Shown piece after piece: positions 21,240 through 31,400 of a DNA stretch of 64,000 nucleotides (positions are counted from its first letter, which is position 1; every line of letters starts with the position of its first letter). The notes under the pieces were generated by a model that had not been told where the DNA came from, did not search any database, and saw only the letters and a list, made by a program, of their open reading frames with translations. Source of the stretch: Phoma sp. XZ068 (Eukaryota; Ascomycota; Dothideomycetes; Pleosporales; Didymellaceae); assembly GCA_004835665.1 (NCBI GenBank), contig RBKR01000024.1, positions 967,619 to 1,031,618 of the forward strand. The letters are read 5' to 3'. Position numbers and translations under genes: made by a program.

Positions 21240-21605
21240 TGATAAGCAGTGCTGAAAACTTTAGTCGTGCGGGTAGAGGCCAGAGGCGCGTAGCTGCTGG
21301 TGTGAGCGATTTTCAGAGGAGCCGCTGGATCTGGTCCGTCATGCGATCGTACAGCTGGTGCAAGCCCGCTGGCGCTTCTTCTACTGCCGCTAGTGGGTCC
21401 CAGCTTTCCGGCTTCTCAAGCTCTTGCATCATCAGAGAAACCCATAGAAAGGAGCCGTTCGCCTTGCGGCGCAGGTCATCTCGCACCTGCTCTCGCAGAC
21501 CATCCCCTTCGAGCGACTCGAGGCAAGACAGCTTGTGGTCGATGTATGCATTCACAGCTCGAGCTACCTGCCCCGCGTTCTGCTTCAGCTCAGGCGTTCA
21601 ATCAA
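21240..21605 (-). pseudogene. NACHT-domain (HET-E type) NLR fragment
   Basis: The minus strand encodes AVNAYIDHKLSCLESLEG, LREQVRDDLRRKANGSFLWV and LEKPESWDPLAAVEEAPAGL, ending LYDRMTDQIQRLL and a stop. This is the post-Walker part of fungal NACHT NTPases of the vegetative-incompatibility type: IDHKLS, KANGSFLWVSL and the GLHQLYDRM block are typical. The P-loop, any N-terminal effector and the repeat region are absent, so it is a small relic of about 120 codons. NLRs of this kind act in non-self recognition. Confidence 0.7.
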
Positions 21606-22048
21606 TAAAAACGAGCTTCTTCGCAGGGTCGCAGGGTGGGGGATGGCTGTTGACTTTGCGAGTCTGTGTTCCCCTCTTACGGCAACAGAAAGATGTCAGG
21701 ATGACACCGCTGTTCCGTCTAGCGGGGCAACCATGCAAAGATGATCGGTGGCATTCGCTAGATAGCACTTGCGGGCACCGGGCAGGCTTTGTGTCCAGTA
21801 ACTACAGGCGCTGTGAACCGCCGGAAACTAATCTAGGCTGGGGACTTTGCCACTAGAGCGGCTTTTTGTACTCACAGTAGGTTCGCTAATTCGTGCTCTC
21901 GGAAGCTTGTTTCCGAGACGCGGGGCATTATGAGGTATGCGCGGGGAATGTGCGAAGTGGTAGGAAGCTGTTTGCATCAACACTATTCGGCGTACTCGCC
22001 AATAATTAAAGCTGTAGCTCTGCCCGTTTGCCCACGCAACAAGTCAGA

Positions 22049-22876
22049 ATGTACGCGTCCGACAGTGCCTATGCCATCCACCCTCCAAGTTTCCACCCCA
22101 CGGAGACTGCTTCCGACACTTTATTTGATAGCCCGTATCTCATGAACGCCTGCACGACGCAGCACCATGAGGCTCCCTCAAACTTCTTCGACACCTTTTT
22201 TGATGCACGCTACGACCTGCCTTTGGACTTCTGGCCTAGGACTTCAGGAACGTCAGCAACTGCCATTGCCGCTGTGGCGGCCAACGTGGAAGTGAGCTCG
22301 TTGCAGATCCCACCCCCTGTTAGCGTGTCTCTACGACACGCTTCGTCGACGTCGATGCCCAGCAGCGATAGGACTTCGAACAGTCTGACCTGCACTACGG
22401 GGCTTAAGTCGCCTTCGCTCGTATCGACTGATGCTGAGCCCACTCCTAAGCGCCGGACGAAACAACGCAGCCGACTCAAACTCGATCCAATCGCACACAG
22501 CGTCTCAAGCGCATCAGGAGGAGACCAACGCACAGCTCGTATCCCACATAACAATGTGGAGCGCAAGTACCGTGAGGGCTTGAAAGCCGAGCTCGAGAGG
22601 CTGCGAAGAGCCGTGCCGACGCTGCTGCAAAGCCATAATGGAGATAGCATTGGCCAACCAAAGCCCAGCAAAGCTATGGTGATTGCCGCCGCTATCAATC
22701 ACATCGGGATGGTTACGCAAGAGCGCGATATGCTGCGGAACGAGAACGACAAGATTAGCAAGTATCGAAAGGAGGTTAGCAAACATCACGACGACGAGAG
22801 TGTAAAGATCCGAGAGGAAAAGAACGGCTCGAAGGGCAGGCGGGGATCGAGGAAAAGACGAGTAGATGCTGTTTAG
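22049..22876 (+). CDS. Basic helix-loop-helix transcription factor
   Basis: A single-exon gene of 275 aa, ATG at 22049 (MYASDSAYAIHPP). The bHLH domain is at about residues 169-235. The basic region is RIPHNNVERKYREGLKAELE, followed by helix 1 LERLRRAVPTLL, a loop rich in Asn, Gly and Gln, and helix 2 PKPSKAMVIAAAINHIGMV. The His, Glu and Arg used for E-box contact are present, and the Tyr in ERKYR is the SREBP-type feature. A coiled extension (TQERDMLRNENDKISKYRKE) and a basic Lys/Arg tail with a probable nuclear signal follow. The N-terminal half is Ser/Thr/Pro rich. It probably binds DNA as a dimer; targets are unknown. No defect is seen. Confidence 0.88.
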   Translation: MYASDSAYAIHPPSFHPTETASDTLFDSPYLMNACTTQHHEAPSNFFDTFFDARYDLPLDFWPRTSGTSATAIAAVAANVEVSSLQIPPPVSVSLRHASSTSMPSSDRTSNSLTCTTGLKSPSLVSTDAEPTPKRRTKQRSRLKLDPIAHSVSSASGGDQRTARIPHNNVERKYREGLKAELERLRRAVPTLLQSHNGDSIGQPKPSKAMVIAAAINHIGMVTQERDMLRNENDKISKYRKEVSKHHDDESVKIREEKNGSKGRRGSRKRRVDAV

Positions 22877-24189
22877 CGAGGTCCAGTTCAGTTGCAGTCA
22901 GGGTTAATAGGTTAGTACAAGCTATAATCCTCATAGACGATATTTTTTGCCTTAATAGTGAAGGCCTTGCCGTGGGGGCGCGTGGTAAAAAACGTTGTTA
23001 AGTACCTGCAGTTCCAGATCACCGTCAACGTCACTGCCATCGTGCTCTTTTTAGTCTCCGCCGTGCAAGAGATAATGCCAGCAAACTTTCCTCGGATATA
23101 TGGGTTAAATTGATTGATTGATTGAGTCCTACACGGTTTCAGCCGCGTTCTGCGCAGCTATGCCCGGATGCAAAGGGTTGGCGGACAGCCGACGCGATGC
23201 GGACATGAATCTGCACCGCCCCACTTCACTCTCGAAAGAGCCATCTGTCCCCTTGCCTTTGCGTGGTATCCTGGAAGGACAAATCCCAAAAGTGAACGCT
23301 GTATTCGAAGACTCGGTCTTCCCCGTCTGCAGCGCCATGGTATACTTGTCCTACATCGAGGCGCTCCATGTCTGGTCGCTCCATGTCTGGTTGTAAAAGG
23401 AGTCTGTTGCAGGCAGAGTCTTCAAGATGTGATCGTCCGTTGTGCTTTTGTCGAAAGTTCGTCCCAGGTGAGCTGACGTATGCTTTACAGATTGGGAGTC
23501 ACGCGTTATGGCCGCTTTGGATGCTAAGCACAATGAAGCGTGCCTGGGTTTTGAAGACACGAAAGCGTAGCTGCGCGTGGCATTAAACCCTGAGCGGCGT
23601 AATCCAGTGGTATGAGAGAAGCAAAAGTGGATTCACGTTACGATCTGCTCCCATCTCCTTGATTACGCTAGACAAACGGTGCCAAAAGCATGTGGATAGA
23701 GTCTGTTGTTGTTCGAGAACACGGAGGAAGGAAATGACCATGTCACGTCCTGCGTGGATGATGGGTCGAGTGTGCTTCTTGGGTGCAGCACTCAAGCCCG
23801 ACAACTGCGCGCTATGTCTATGCAGCTGCTGAATGAACACCAACAGGCTAGCGCTGAGAACAAGAGGCTTTGGCCGTCGACTGGAACACGAGTCGAACGA
23901 CAAGCGCATATTCGTTTTCTCTTTGCGTCCATCCTTGAGGCGCGGTCAGTCTATGCTATTGTGGTCTGACCTCATACGAGTGTCGGAAAATCGACCCGAT
24001 TGGACGGACCAGAAGCGACAAGCTTGCGACGAGCTAGTGCGAGCATCTCGATCACCAGCAATAAAGCCTAACGCATTTCCCCACGGCTGGTCGGCTGTAG
24101 ACTCGGATAGAACAGCACGTAGAGATGTCGTAATGTGCTCACCCTTCAGCGGATTACTTCAACGCTTGCGCCACCAGGCATAGCGTCGA

Positions 24190-24453
24190 GTACGCGACGC
24201 GAGATATATTGAGCTGGTCGAATACCGTGCGGCTGTCTCTAGACTGACAGCCAAGCAGTTCCTAAACGTACGTCGGCCACTGCTGAAGAACAAGGAGACC
24301 ATCACTATGCACATGACGCGACAGTTTCTGGTTGATAGGTCGACTGGCTCACTTCGATTGCATCCACGAGCACTAGTCTCAGGACTCAGGGTCCCGACTT
24401 CTGCTTGTATCATGGCGTTCTGCATGCAACAGGCATCGGGCAATCGAGATTGA
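24190..24453 (+). other. Open frame without a start codon, possible gene remnant
   Basis: An uninterrupted plus-strand frame reads RDARYIELVEYRAAVSRLTA and continues with AKQFLNVRRPLLKNKETITM before a stop after SGNRD. It has a charged, helix-like composition but no start codon at its 5' edge. I do not recognise a family. It could be an exon of an undetected gene, a relic, or chance. Confidence 0.25.
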
Positions 24454-24610
24454 GCGTCACTGAAGCTGAACTGGACTACTGGCAGGATCGACTGTGAAGC
24501 TGTTGTTGTTACTGAGGTCATTGCAAGGAGTACTATAACAGTCCGTTCATACTAAGTCTCACTGTACTGAGCTCACTGATCTCCTGGTCTGGTACCGCTC
24601 GTCGTGGCGG

Positions 24611-25086
24611 CTACTCTGCAATGATTGCCAGACTGCAGTCAGTCTGACGCGGTTCTGCGTGGTCGGATAGGACAAGAGAGCGCATAAGAGAGCGCGTAAG
24701 ATGAGTTTCCATAGTACCCAAAGTGCCTGAATCACTGTGTTTCTGCTCCGTTTCAATCAGTTGTGAATGCCGTAACGCTAACGACTTCCTTCCTTTTCCT
24801 ATCTCTCTCTCGGCCTCTTTATGCTCCCTCCAGGCTCGATATCTTTCGGAGAGCGACCGGAGATAAAGCTTGTCGCGATAGATGTAGCCGTTTCGATATC
24901 GCCGTATAGGCAACGCTCTCTACGGATTTGTCGCTCGACGTGCATGAGTCGAGCTTGTGCCCACGCACGTATTGTCCTGTCCGAGGAGGCAAGCTCAGAA
25001 TTAAGCAGCTCAGTGAGCACAGCTCGCAGTTGATTTGACTCGCTCGGTGTATATGACTTGTCGGCGGTGCCATTGGACTGAGACAT
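24611..25086 (-). other. Possible short hypothetical gene
   Basis: The frame from ATG 25086 begins MSQSNGTADKSYTPSESNQL and includes ELASSDRTIRAWAQARLMHV. After about residue 60 a neighbouring frame looks more protein-like (YRAWREHKEAEREIGKGRKS). An intron or frameshift would be needed to join them. No family is recognised. Confidence 0.3.
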
Positions 25087-26316
25087 ATCAGTATTTGCGT
25101 GGCTGGTGTTGTGATTCTTGCTGGAGCGGACGTGCTGTCGTTGCCTTCCTTATACGATGGCTGAACGACTCTAGACGAAAGATCTGTTCATTGATGGTTT
25201 CGAAAGGCTGCTAATAAAGCGATTAGCTTAGGCTATCATTTCAGTCGAGCGCCTCCTCAAAGAACAAGGAAAGACGAGCTTACCTCGTGGGATAACTAAG
25301 GCGTCTCATGGTACGATAACGCTCGTCGTCGAAGCGATCGAGCTATGACTTGGGTGATGGCCGCATCTGACGTAGAAAGGAAAGCGTCAAAGCCGTACGC
25401 TCTTATCGCAACGGATCCTCATCTTTGCATATCCACGGACACGCCATCACCCCACCAGCTCCGAAACAGATGTTTTGCGACGCTGTTATGCTCGCTTAAA
25501 TGATGTTGTGACGTGTGCAGCACTGTTTCGATGGGATCATTCTACTCTTGGACCAATCTGTGCTATTTGATATGCCTGTTGGCTCTGACTGCAATGCTTC
25601 TAAGCTTTCCCGCTGCACGACTTGCAGTTGTGATACTTCCTTACCTGTAGCCCAAAAAGATCTTCCTCTTGTTACGAATGGCCGCGATGTTGATCAGCCA
25701 ATGGCCAATGCATTTGACGAGCTGGGTCTGTCGGCAGTGTCAGTGGCACTGAGGAAGGAGCAGAGACCATGATCATGGCATCATCAGCCATCAACGGACA
25801 CAGATTAGGCGCCGGAAAAAGTCATCAGTCTGTGGGACAACTCTTGACGACAGGTTTTGTCGAACAGTATAGCCGCAACTGGCGAGGCCGCCCACATCAG
25901 AGACGCACTGACCTAGTGAATCGCGCCTAGCGTATCATAATAACCTCTTAGTGGTTCGCAATGTCCGTTGCTGCCAACGAAGTAGCTCGACCGGCATGAA
26001 TTCATTCAAGGCAAGTGGTCTGAACCAAGCCTTGAGCTACTGACAGCTGCTTTGGGTCGCTAGTTCACACAAGTTCGAGGGGACTGCCCTTGTGTCATTG
26101 CTTAGGGTTAACTTCGGCGACAACAAGTCACAAAGATCTAATCGCACGACAAAGGCTATGTAAATCGCCTGCGTGACTGCAGCACCAATGACTGACATGG
26201 ATGGCGTGACTTCGTTACGTAGAGATATATGGCTGTCGCACAGAAGACCATCCCACCACCTGTACTGATATGACGTGAGACCCATGCTATTAATGTAAAC
26301 AGAACCCAATCACGCC

Positions 26317-26340
26317 ACGCCATGCCATGCCATGCCATGC
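26317..26340 (+). repeat. Short GCCAT pentamer tandem repeat
   Basis: About five copies of a GCCAT unit (the first imperfect, GCCAC) lie some 110 bp upstream of the 122-aa gene. It resembles the pentamer tail (CCATA) inside the second LINE, but no LINE sequence is attached. Confidence 0.6.
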
Positions 26341-26448
26341 TCAGCGCACAGTATAATCACAATCAGAGTCTCCGTCCAAAGACCGAAAAACAGACCAGTC
26401 CGCAACCACTGCGCCGACTTCTTGATAGAACCTATCATTCACAACGTT

Positions 26449-26817
26449 ATGGCTTGCGATAATCTCTACGTCGTTGTTGTCGAACGCACCTTCTTCGACT
26501 CAAGAGATCCAGCCGGACAATTGTCCAATGCCACCGTGCCCGCAACCTGCACCAACTTGAGAGCGGCAAAGAAAGAAGCCAAGATGGCTTTGGCCAGAGA
26601 GGGTTACGAGACCAAGTCCTTTCCGATCTACGATGTCAACAACGGTTGCGACGAATGGAAGCATGGTGATGATGTAATCGTGTACGCCGAAAGACAAGGG
26701 GGGGAAGTGTTCAAAGTCGCGATCGACACGATACCGAACACGCATGGACTGCGAGCTGGGCGCTCTGGCCGCGTCGAGCAACTGCCTTATCACATTCTGC
26801 AGACCGTCATAGAGTAG
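26449..26817 (+). CDS. Small conserved-looking hypothetical protein (122 aa)
   Basis: ATG at 26449, one exon, stop TAG at 26815-26817. The protein starts MACDNLYVVVVERTFFDSRD and contains NLRAAKKEAKMALAREGYET, DEWKHGDDVIVYAERQGGEV and FKVAIDTIPNTHGLRAGRSG. It has no signal peptide or membrane segment. The alternation of beta-like and helical parts and the acidic/basic balance suggest a small folded cytosolic protein. From memory it resembles short uncharacterised dothideomycete proteins; I cannot name a domain. The frame is intact in a gene-poor stretch, and a pogo element starts about 300 bp downstream. Confidence 0.72.
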   Translation: MACDNLYVVVVERTFFDSRDPAGQLSNATVPATCTNLRAAKKEAKMALAREGYETKSFPIYDVNNGCDEWKHGDDVIVYAERQGGEVFKVAIDTIPNTHGLRAGRSGRVEQLPYHILQTVIE

Positions 26818-27263
26818 AACCGACCGACCGACCTTGGTCGGTGGGCTACAATTGTCGGACACACTCGCTCGAGCCTGGCCATTGAACGCGCACTGCGGAT
26901 ACTTTTGATGGAGGCTTTGCAGACGGAGAGTTTTCCTCAGCGTTGTAAGCACAGCCGGATAGGAGACAGTTGACGAAGACGTGCTGATTTGCGCAGTGAG
27001 AGAGGACGGCCAAAGACCTAGCATACGCCAGTAGAGATTCGGTCTAACAGGAAAATCTGATATGGCTGCCTTGCAGCACTGTGTGAACTTTATGCCTATA
27101 GCAGTAGTACTGATCATGATTGTTACACGGCGGCACGGTCACCCGATGCGCACCCCACCACTTTTTGGGGTATCACCAAAATGAGGCTATTAAGCCACAT
27201 ACAATAGATATTATCACAAGAATTTCTGGTGGATTGCTCTATAAACCTATGCAACAAACTTTG

Positions 27264-27999
27264 CTACTGAAATCTTTTTGGTGGAGCGATCTTGCGGCCA
27301 CGGCTGTTGAGTTTTGGTGGTGGGGATGGGGAACGATCATGAGCGATAGGCCGACTACCACCACCCACACCACCGCGATTTTGCTTCTTTCTTGGTGCTG
27401 TAGACTGTGAGGCCTTTCGCTTACCTGTTTTGGGTAATTGTATAGCTTTTTGAGCGTCGCGAGCTTGTTTCTCACGCTGTTTTTCTGCCCGGCGTTCAGC
27501 TACTTCGCCGTCCTTCACAGCTTTGACCCGGGCCCGCTCCTCCTTCTCTGCTGCACGCCGCGCCTGCTTCTCGTCCTTCTCTTTTTGTTGTAGTAGCTTT
27601 TTGGTCTGTTGAAGCTCTCGTTTAGTCGCCTTTTCCAGTTCCAACGTCGGCCTCTTGTTTAGATGAAGGACTCCACCAAACTGCGCCGCCATGCCTCTCA
27701 ATTCGACGTGTGTATAGAGGTAGTACCTTCTGCTTCTTTGGCTTCTTCTTCTGAGTCGCCAGCTCTGTTTTGGCCTCTTCTAATTCGTGTTGTACCAACT
27801 CAAACTGCACGTGGAGTTGGTGGATAGCCTGTTCAAGCGGGCCTAATTGACTACTACCTTCATCCCCCACAACCTCCCGCAATAGAGACTTGGCTTTTAG
27901 CCAGTTTGGTGCAGTAGGTGCAGCGGTAGGTGCTGTTTGTTCTGGCGGAGTTGCGAGCTTAACTAGAGTTGGTGGCTTGAACTTATCGAGTACAACGTC
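27264..27999 (-). pseudogene. C-terminal part of the split pogo transposase
   Basis: Directly after the LINE target site the frame resumes as NPRNADVVLDKFKPPTLVKL, the expected continuation of the transposase N-terminal part at 34104-35220. It has a coiled coil (LHVQFELVQHELEEAKTELA) and a basic tail with KRELQQTKKLLQQKEKDEKQ and KLNSRGRKIAPPKRFQ. The equivalent tail in the intact copy at 35805-37688 is built the same way. One frameshift lies near 27705-27720 (VLPLYT against THVELRGMAAQFGG). On its own it cannot act. Confidence 0.82.
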
Positions 28000-28013
28000 G
28001 GCGTTGCGTGGGT
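28000..28013 (+). repeat. LINE target-site duplication, left copy (14 bp)
   Basis: GGCGTTGCGTGGGT, identical to 34090-34103. It lies in the HPRNA codons of the pogo transposase. The last bases merge into the TTGG repeat tail of the LINE. Confidence 0.9.
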
Positions 28014-28257
28014 TGGTTGGTTGGTTGGTATTCATTTTTCGTCTAGTTGATGGGGATTAGGTCCACCATCTCGCCTCCCGAAGGGCATATACGACGTGCT
28101 AAGCTATGGAATTATTGTGCTGACACTACCTTAGAAAGCATTTCTTGCCTGCGCGGGTATTGCTACCATTTCAGAACAACAGCTCCCCTTCCAGTTGGGG
28201 AGGCTGAGCGGTGTATGTACATTAGGTGATTTCCTTGCATTTTGAGGCATCCATGTG

Positions 28258-28260
<3 letters not shown>

Positions 28261-28312
<52 letters not shown>

Positions 28313-28345
28313 TGTGTGTGTGTGTGTGTGTGTGTGAGTGTGTGT
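28261..28345 (+). repeat. GA/GT compound microsatellite in the LINE 3' UTR
   Basis: A long GA run passes into a GT run and then a G-rich purine stretch on the plus strand. The same CA/CT block occurs at the same place in the second LINE (about 53995-54107), so it is part of the element. Confidence 0.95.
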
Positions 28346-28460
28346 GTGGGTGGGTGGGGGAAGAGAGAGGGGAAGAGGGGTGGGGAGTGTTGCAGCTATG
28401 GTGCTGGACCTAGTTCTGCTGGGTGCTGCATTGCCTGTTGCTGTTGCAGGGCTGCAAGAG

Positions 28461-31400
28461 CTAGCGAGGGCAGATCCTAGTGTAGTACTGTGTGAGTTTA
28501 ATAAAGGCTTCAAAGGCCTCTGGATCACCGACTAGTGCTGCAGTGTACGCTAGGCCCTCAGCCTGGCTAGATGGTGGTATAGGTGGTCGTAGTGGCCATC
28601 TACTAAAGGTCCCTAGAGTCTTGCGGCATAGCGCAAGGTGCTCTGGTGTCTTGTCCTGTCTGCATGAGCAGGTGAGGTTTGCATCCTTATGGTTGTACTT
28701 TCGGTGGTACCAGGCGAAATCGCCATGTCTAGTCCGGATAGAAAGCAGTTTCGCTAGGATGGCTCTTGGTAGATCTAGCTCCTTAGGACCTCTGCGCGGT
28801 GCATAGTCCAAGTCCCAGCTCTTGTACCATCTCGAGAGCTTGGTCTTCTTGTCAGACCACCAGGTTCGTTGTGTGCGGCGCAGTGTCTTGCGGGCCACTG
28901 TCTTGATGCCCGAGAGTGTAGGCAGAGCGGCTTTTCCAGTCGGGGGTGATGGGTGCTGGGCTTCCAGATTGGCTAGTCTGTCTGCTGCCTCGTTCCCTTC
29001 AATGCCCAGGTGTCCAGGGGCCCATTTGATGGAGACGTCGTGTGTATCCATGGCGCCGTGGCACTCAAGAAAGGCCCATTGCGAGGTAGGGGGTGCGTCG
29101 CCCCTGAGGCACCATATCACTGAGGTGCTGTCTATGCACAGCCAGATTCGGTGGGTGCGGAGCTCGGGTTGTCTTATAGTGTGCTGGAGGCCTCTCCACG
29201 CGCCTACTGCCTCAGCGTCAAAGACGTGCGAGGTAGGGTGGAGTGAGCCGCGTCCAGTCTGCAGTTGCTTTCTGTTCTGATAGACTGCAAAGCCGTAGGT
29301 AACCCGCTTTTCTCCTTCTTTTGTGTACTGTTCAGAGCCATCTGAGAAGATAGTGACATCTAGTGGCGAGAGCTGGGCCCACCATTCATTGAAAGCCGTG
29401 GCTGCAGTCTTCTTGTTTATGCCGAGCGTTGGGTCCGTTCGGCAGCCAGTTGAGTAGTGAGGGGCTGTTAGCGTGGTCCTAGGGATTTCTGGTAGAAGAG
29501 AAGCCATCTGCTGGACTTTCGTCTTGACTCGCTGGGGTTGTCCGGTTTTTACGCCCCTGTTTACGATAGGTACCGCTGTGCGCCTAGTAAGAGGGTGGTC
29601 TGCATCTGTAGTGCGCAGATGGGTTGCAAATCTGAGCTTAGCTTCCTCGAGTGCGACTGCTGCCGAGAGCAGTCCGGCGTCACGTAAGAGTGTAGCTATA
29701 GGCGTTGTTCTCCACGCTGGTAGGATGCCCCTTGCTGCTATAGCGAGTGTCTTGTCTATAGCAGCTATGTGCCATCCAATGTAAGCGCTGACCTCTTGCG
29801 GCCCGCCTGGTTTGAGTGAGTGTGGTTGTTTCGTGCGGCCTCTGTACCAGCACTCCGTCCCATACAGAAGCGACGGGTACACACAGGCAATAGTAGCCTT
29901 GCGGAGGGAGCTGGCTGGTGGTCCATAGGTAGACCTAGCTAGGCTGCGAATATGATAGGCTACCTTGGCAGCTTTGGCAGTGCGTGTGGCTACATGTCGA
30001 CGAAAGGTAAGTCTGCGGTCAAACCACATTCCTAGCCAACGCAGGGCTGGCTGGCTGTGCTCTCCACCTGGGAGGATAGGGTGGATGGTGAGCTGCTCGT
30101 CTACAACACATGGTGGTGCATAGCTGCTCCGCTGTCTAGTCAGGTGTATCATTTCCTGCTTTTCTGGGGCAAAGGTGACCTTGTTCGCCTCGCCCCATGC
30201 TCTGATCTGCCGTAGATCGGATGCTAGCAGCTCCACGTTGTTGTCCATAGAGTGTGAGGCCCGGTATAGACACACGTCGTCTGCATATCCAAACCTCCGT
30301 TCTGTGTCCATAGATAGTAGCTCGGCTAGGTACAGCGTGTACAGGACAGGCGAGAGAGGCGAGCCTTGGGGTGTGCCACAGGCGACAGGGTAGCTAGGAG
30401 TAGTGACCTGTCCAAGGCGGACCCGAACCCTCCGGGCCGTGAGGAACGAGTCTACAAAGAGCATGGTCCTTTGTGGCCAGCCCTGTTGGGCCATTCGGTG
30501 TAACAGGCGGTTCTTGAGGAGCGCATCAAAGGCGCCTTGCACATCTAGGGTGACCATAGTGACATGCTTTCCAAGTATCCATGCTGCTTCAGTGTCGTGG
30601 GTGAACGCTGCAGTGAGGTCTGCTGCAGAGCGTTTTGGGAGGGCGCCGCCATGCTGGGGGCTGAGGATCTTGTGTGTCATGGCCGTCCACGCGATTCTTC
30701 TGGCTACTGTTCGTTCAAGTCCCTTTCCAATGCAAGAGAGAAGCGCTATAGGTCTCCAGGAGCGGGGCGACGTTCGGTCAGTCCTCCCCGTCTTGGGTAT
30801 CATTGCCACCTCTGCAAGCTTCCACTGTGCTGGGAAGTGGTTGAGCTCAAGGCATCGCTGGAAGATTCTTCGTATGAGTTCCCCAACCTGAGCCCAGCAG
30901 GCACGGAGTAGTCGCACAGTAGAGCGGTCAGTGCCTGGTGAGGTGCTCGAGACCCCTACCGTGTTTCGCTCCGTTTCCTCTAGTGAGATGTGTGTGCTCC
31001 ACGGGAGGGGATCTGCATTCTCCTGGCCTGGGTAGTGTCTGAGGTCATCCTCTGCCGTGTACCGGTTGAGGACTTGCTCTCGAAGCGCCTCTGCCTTCTC
31101 CAGCGAGTCAGATATGGTTGTGCCATTCACTACAAGAGGAGTGTCCTGGTTCTCTGGTGTGAGCTTGTGCCAGGCAATGATCTTGAACAGGCCTTTATCG
31201 TCCTTGGCATTGTCGATGACATGCCTCCAGTACTGCCTCTTGGCCTGTCGGACGGTAGTCTTGAAGGCCTGTCTCTCCTCTAGTAGACTGCCAGAGCCGA
31301 GCTGTCTAGCCTGTTTGTAGGCCTGGTAGGCAGTTTTGCACTCCTTGGTCCACCATGGTGCAGCGCGGCCTTCCTTGCGGTCGGGCTTGCCTGCTGTCTG

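Larger units (their letters stand above)
22877..26448. other. Long stretch with weak coding traces only
   Basis: About 3.6 kb without a gene I can support. Two weak traces are listed separately (24190-24453 plus strand; 24611-25086 minus strand). A GCCAT pentamer repeat lies at 26317-26340. Confidence 0.4.

Noticed and set aside
28226..28535. Protein frames made of repeated Arg-Glu or Thr-His across the microsatellite
   Set aside because: They are translations of the GA/GT repeat in the LINE 3' UTR and are not genes; the same holds at 53830-54151.
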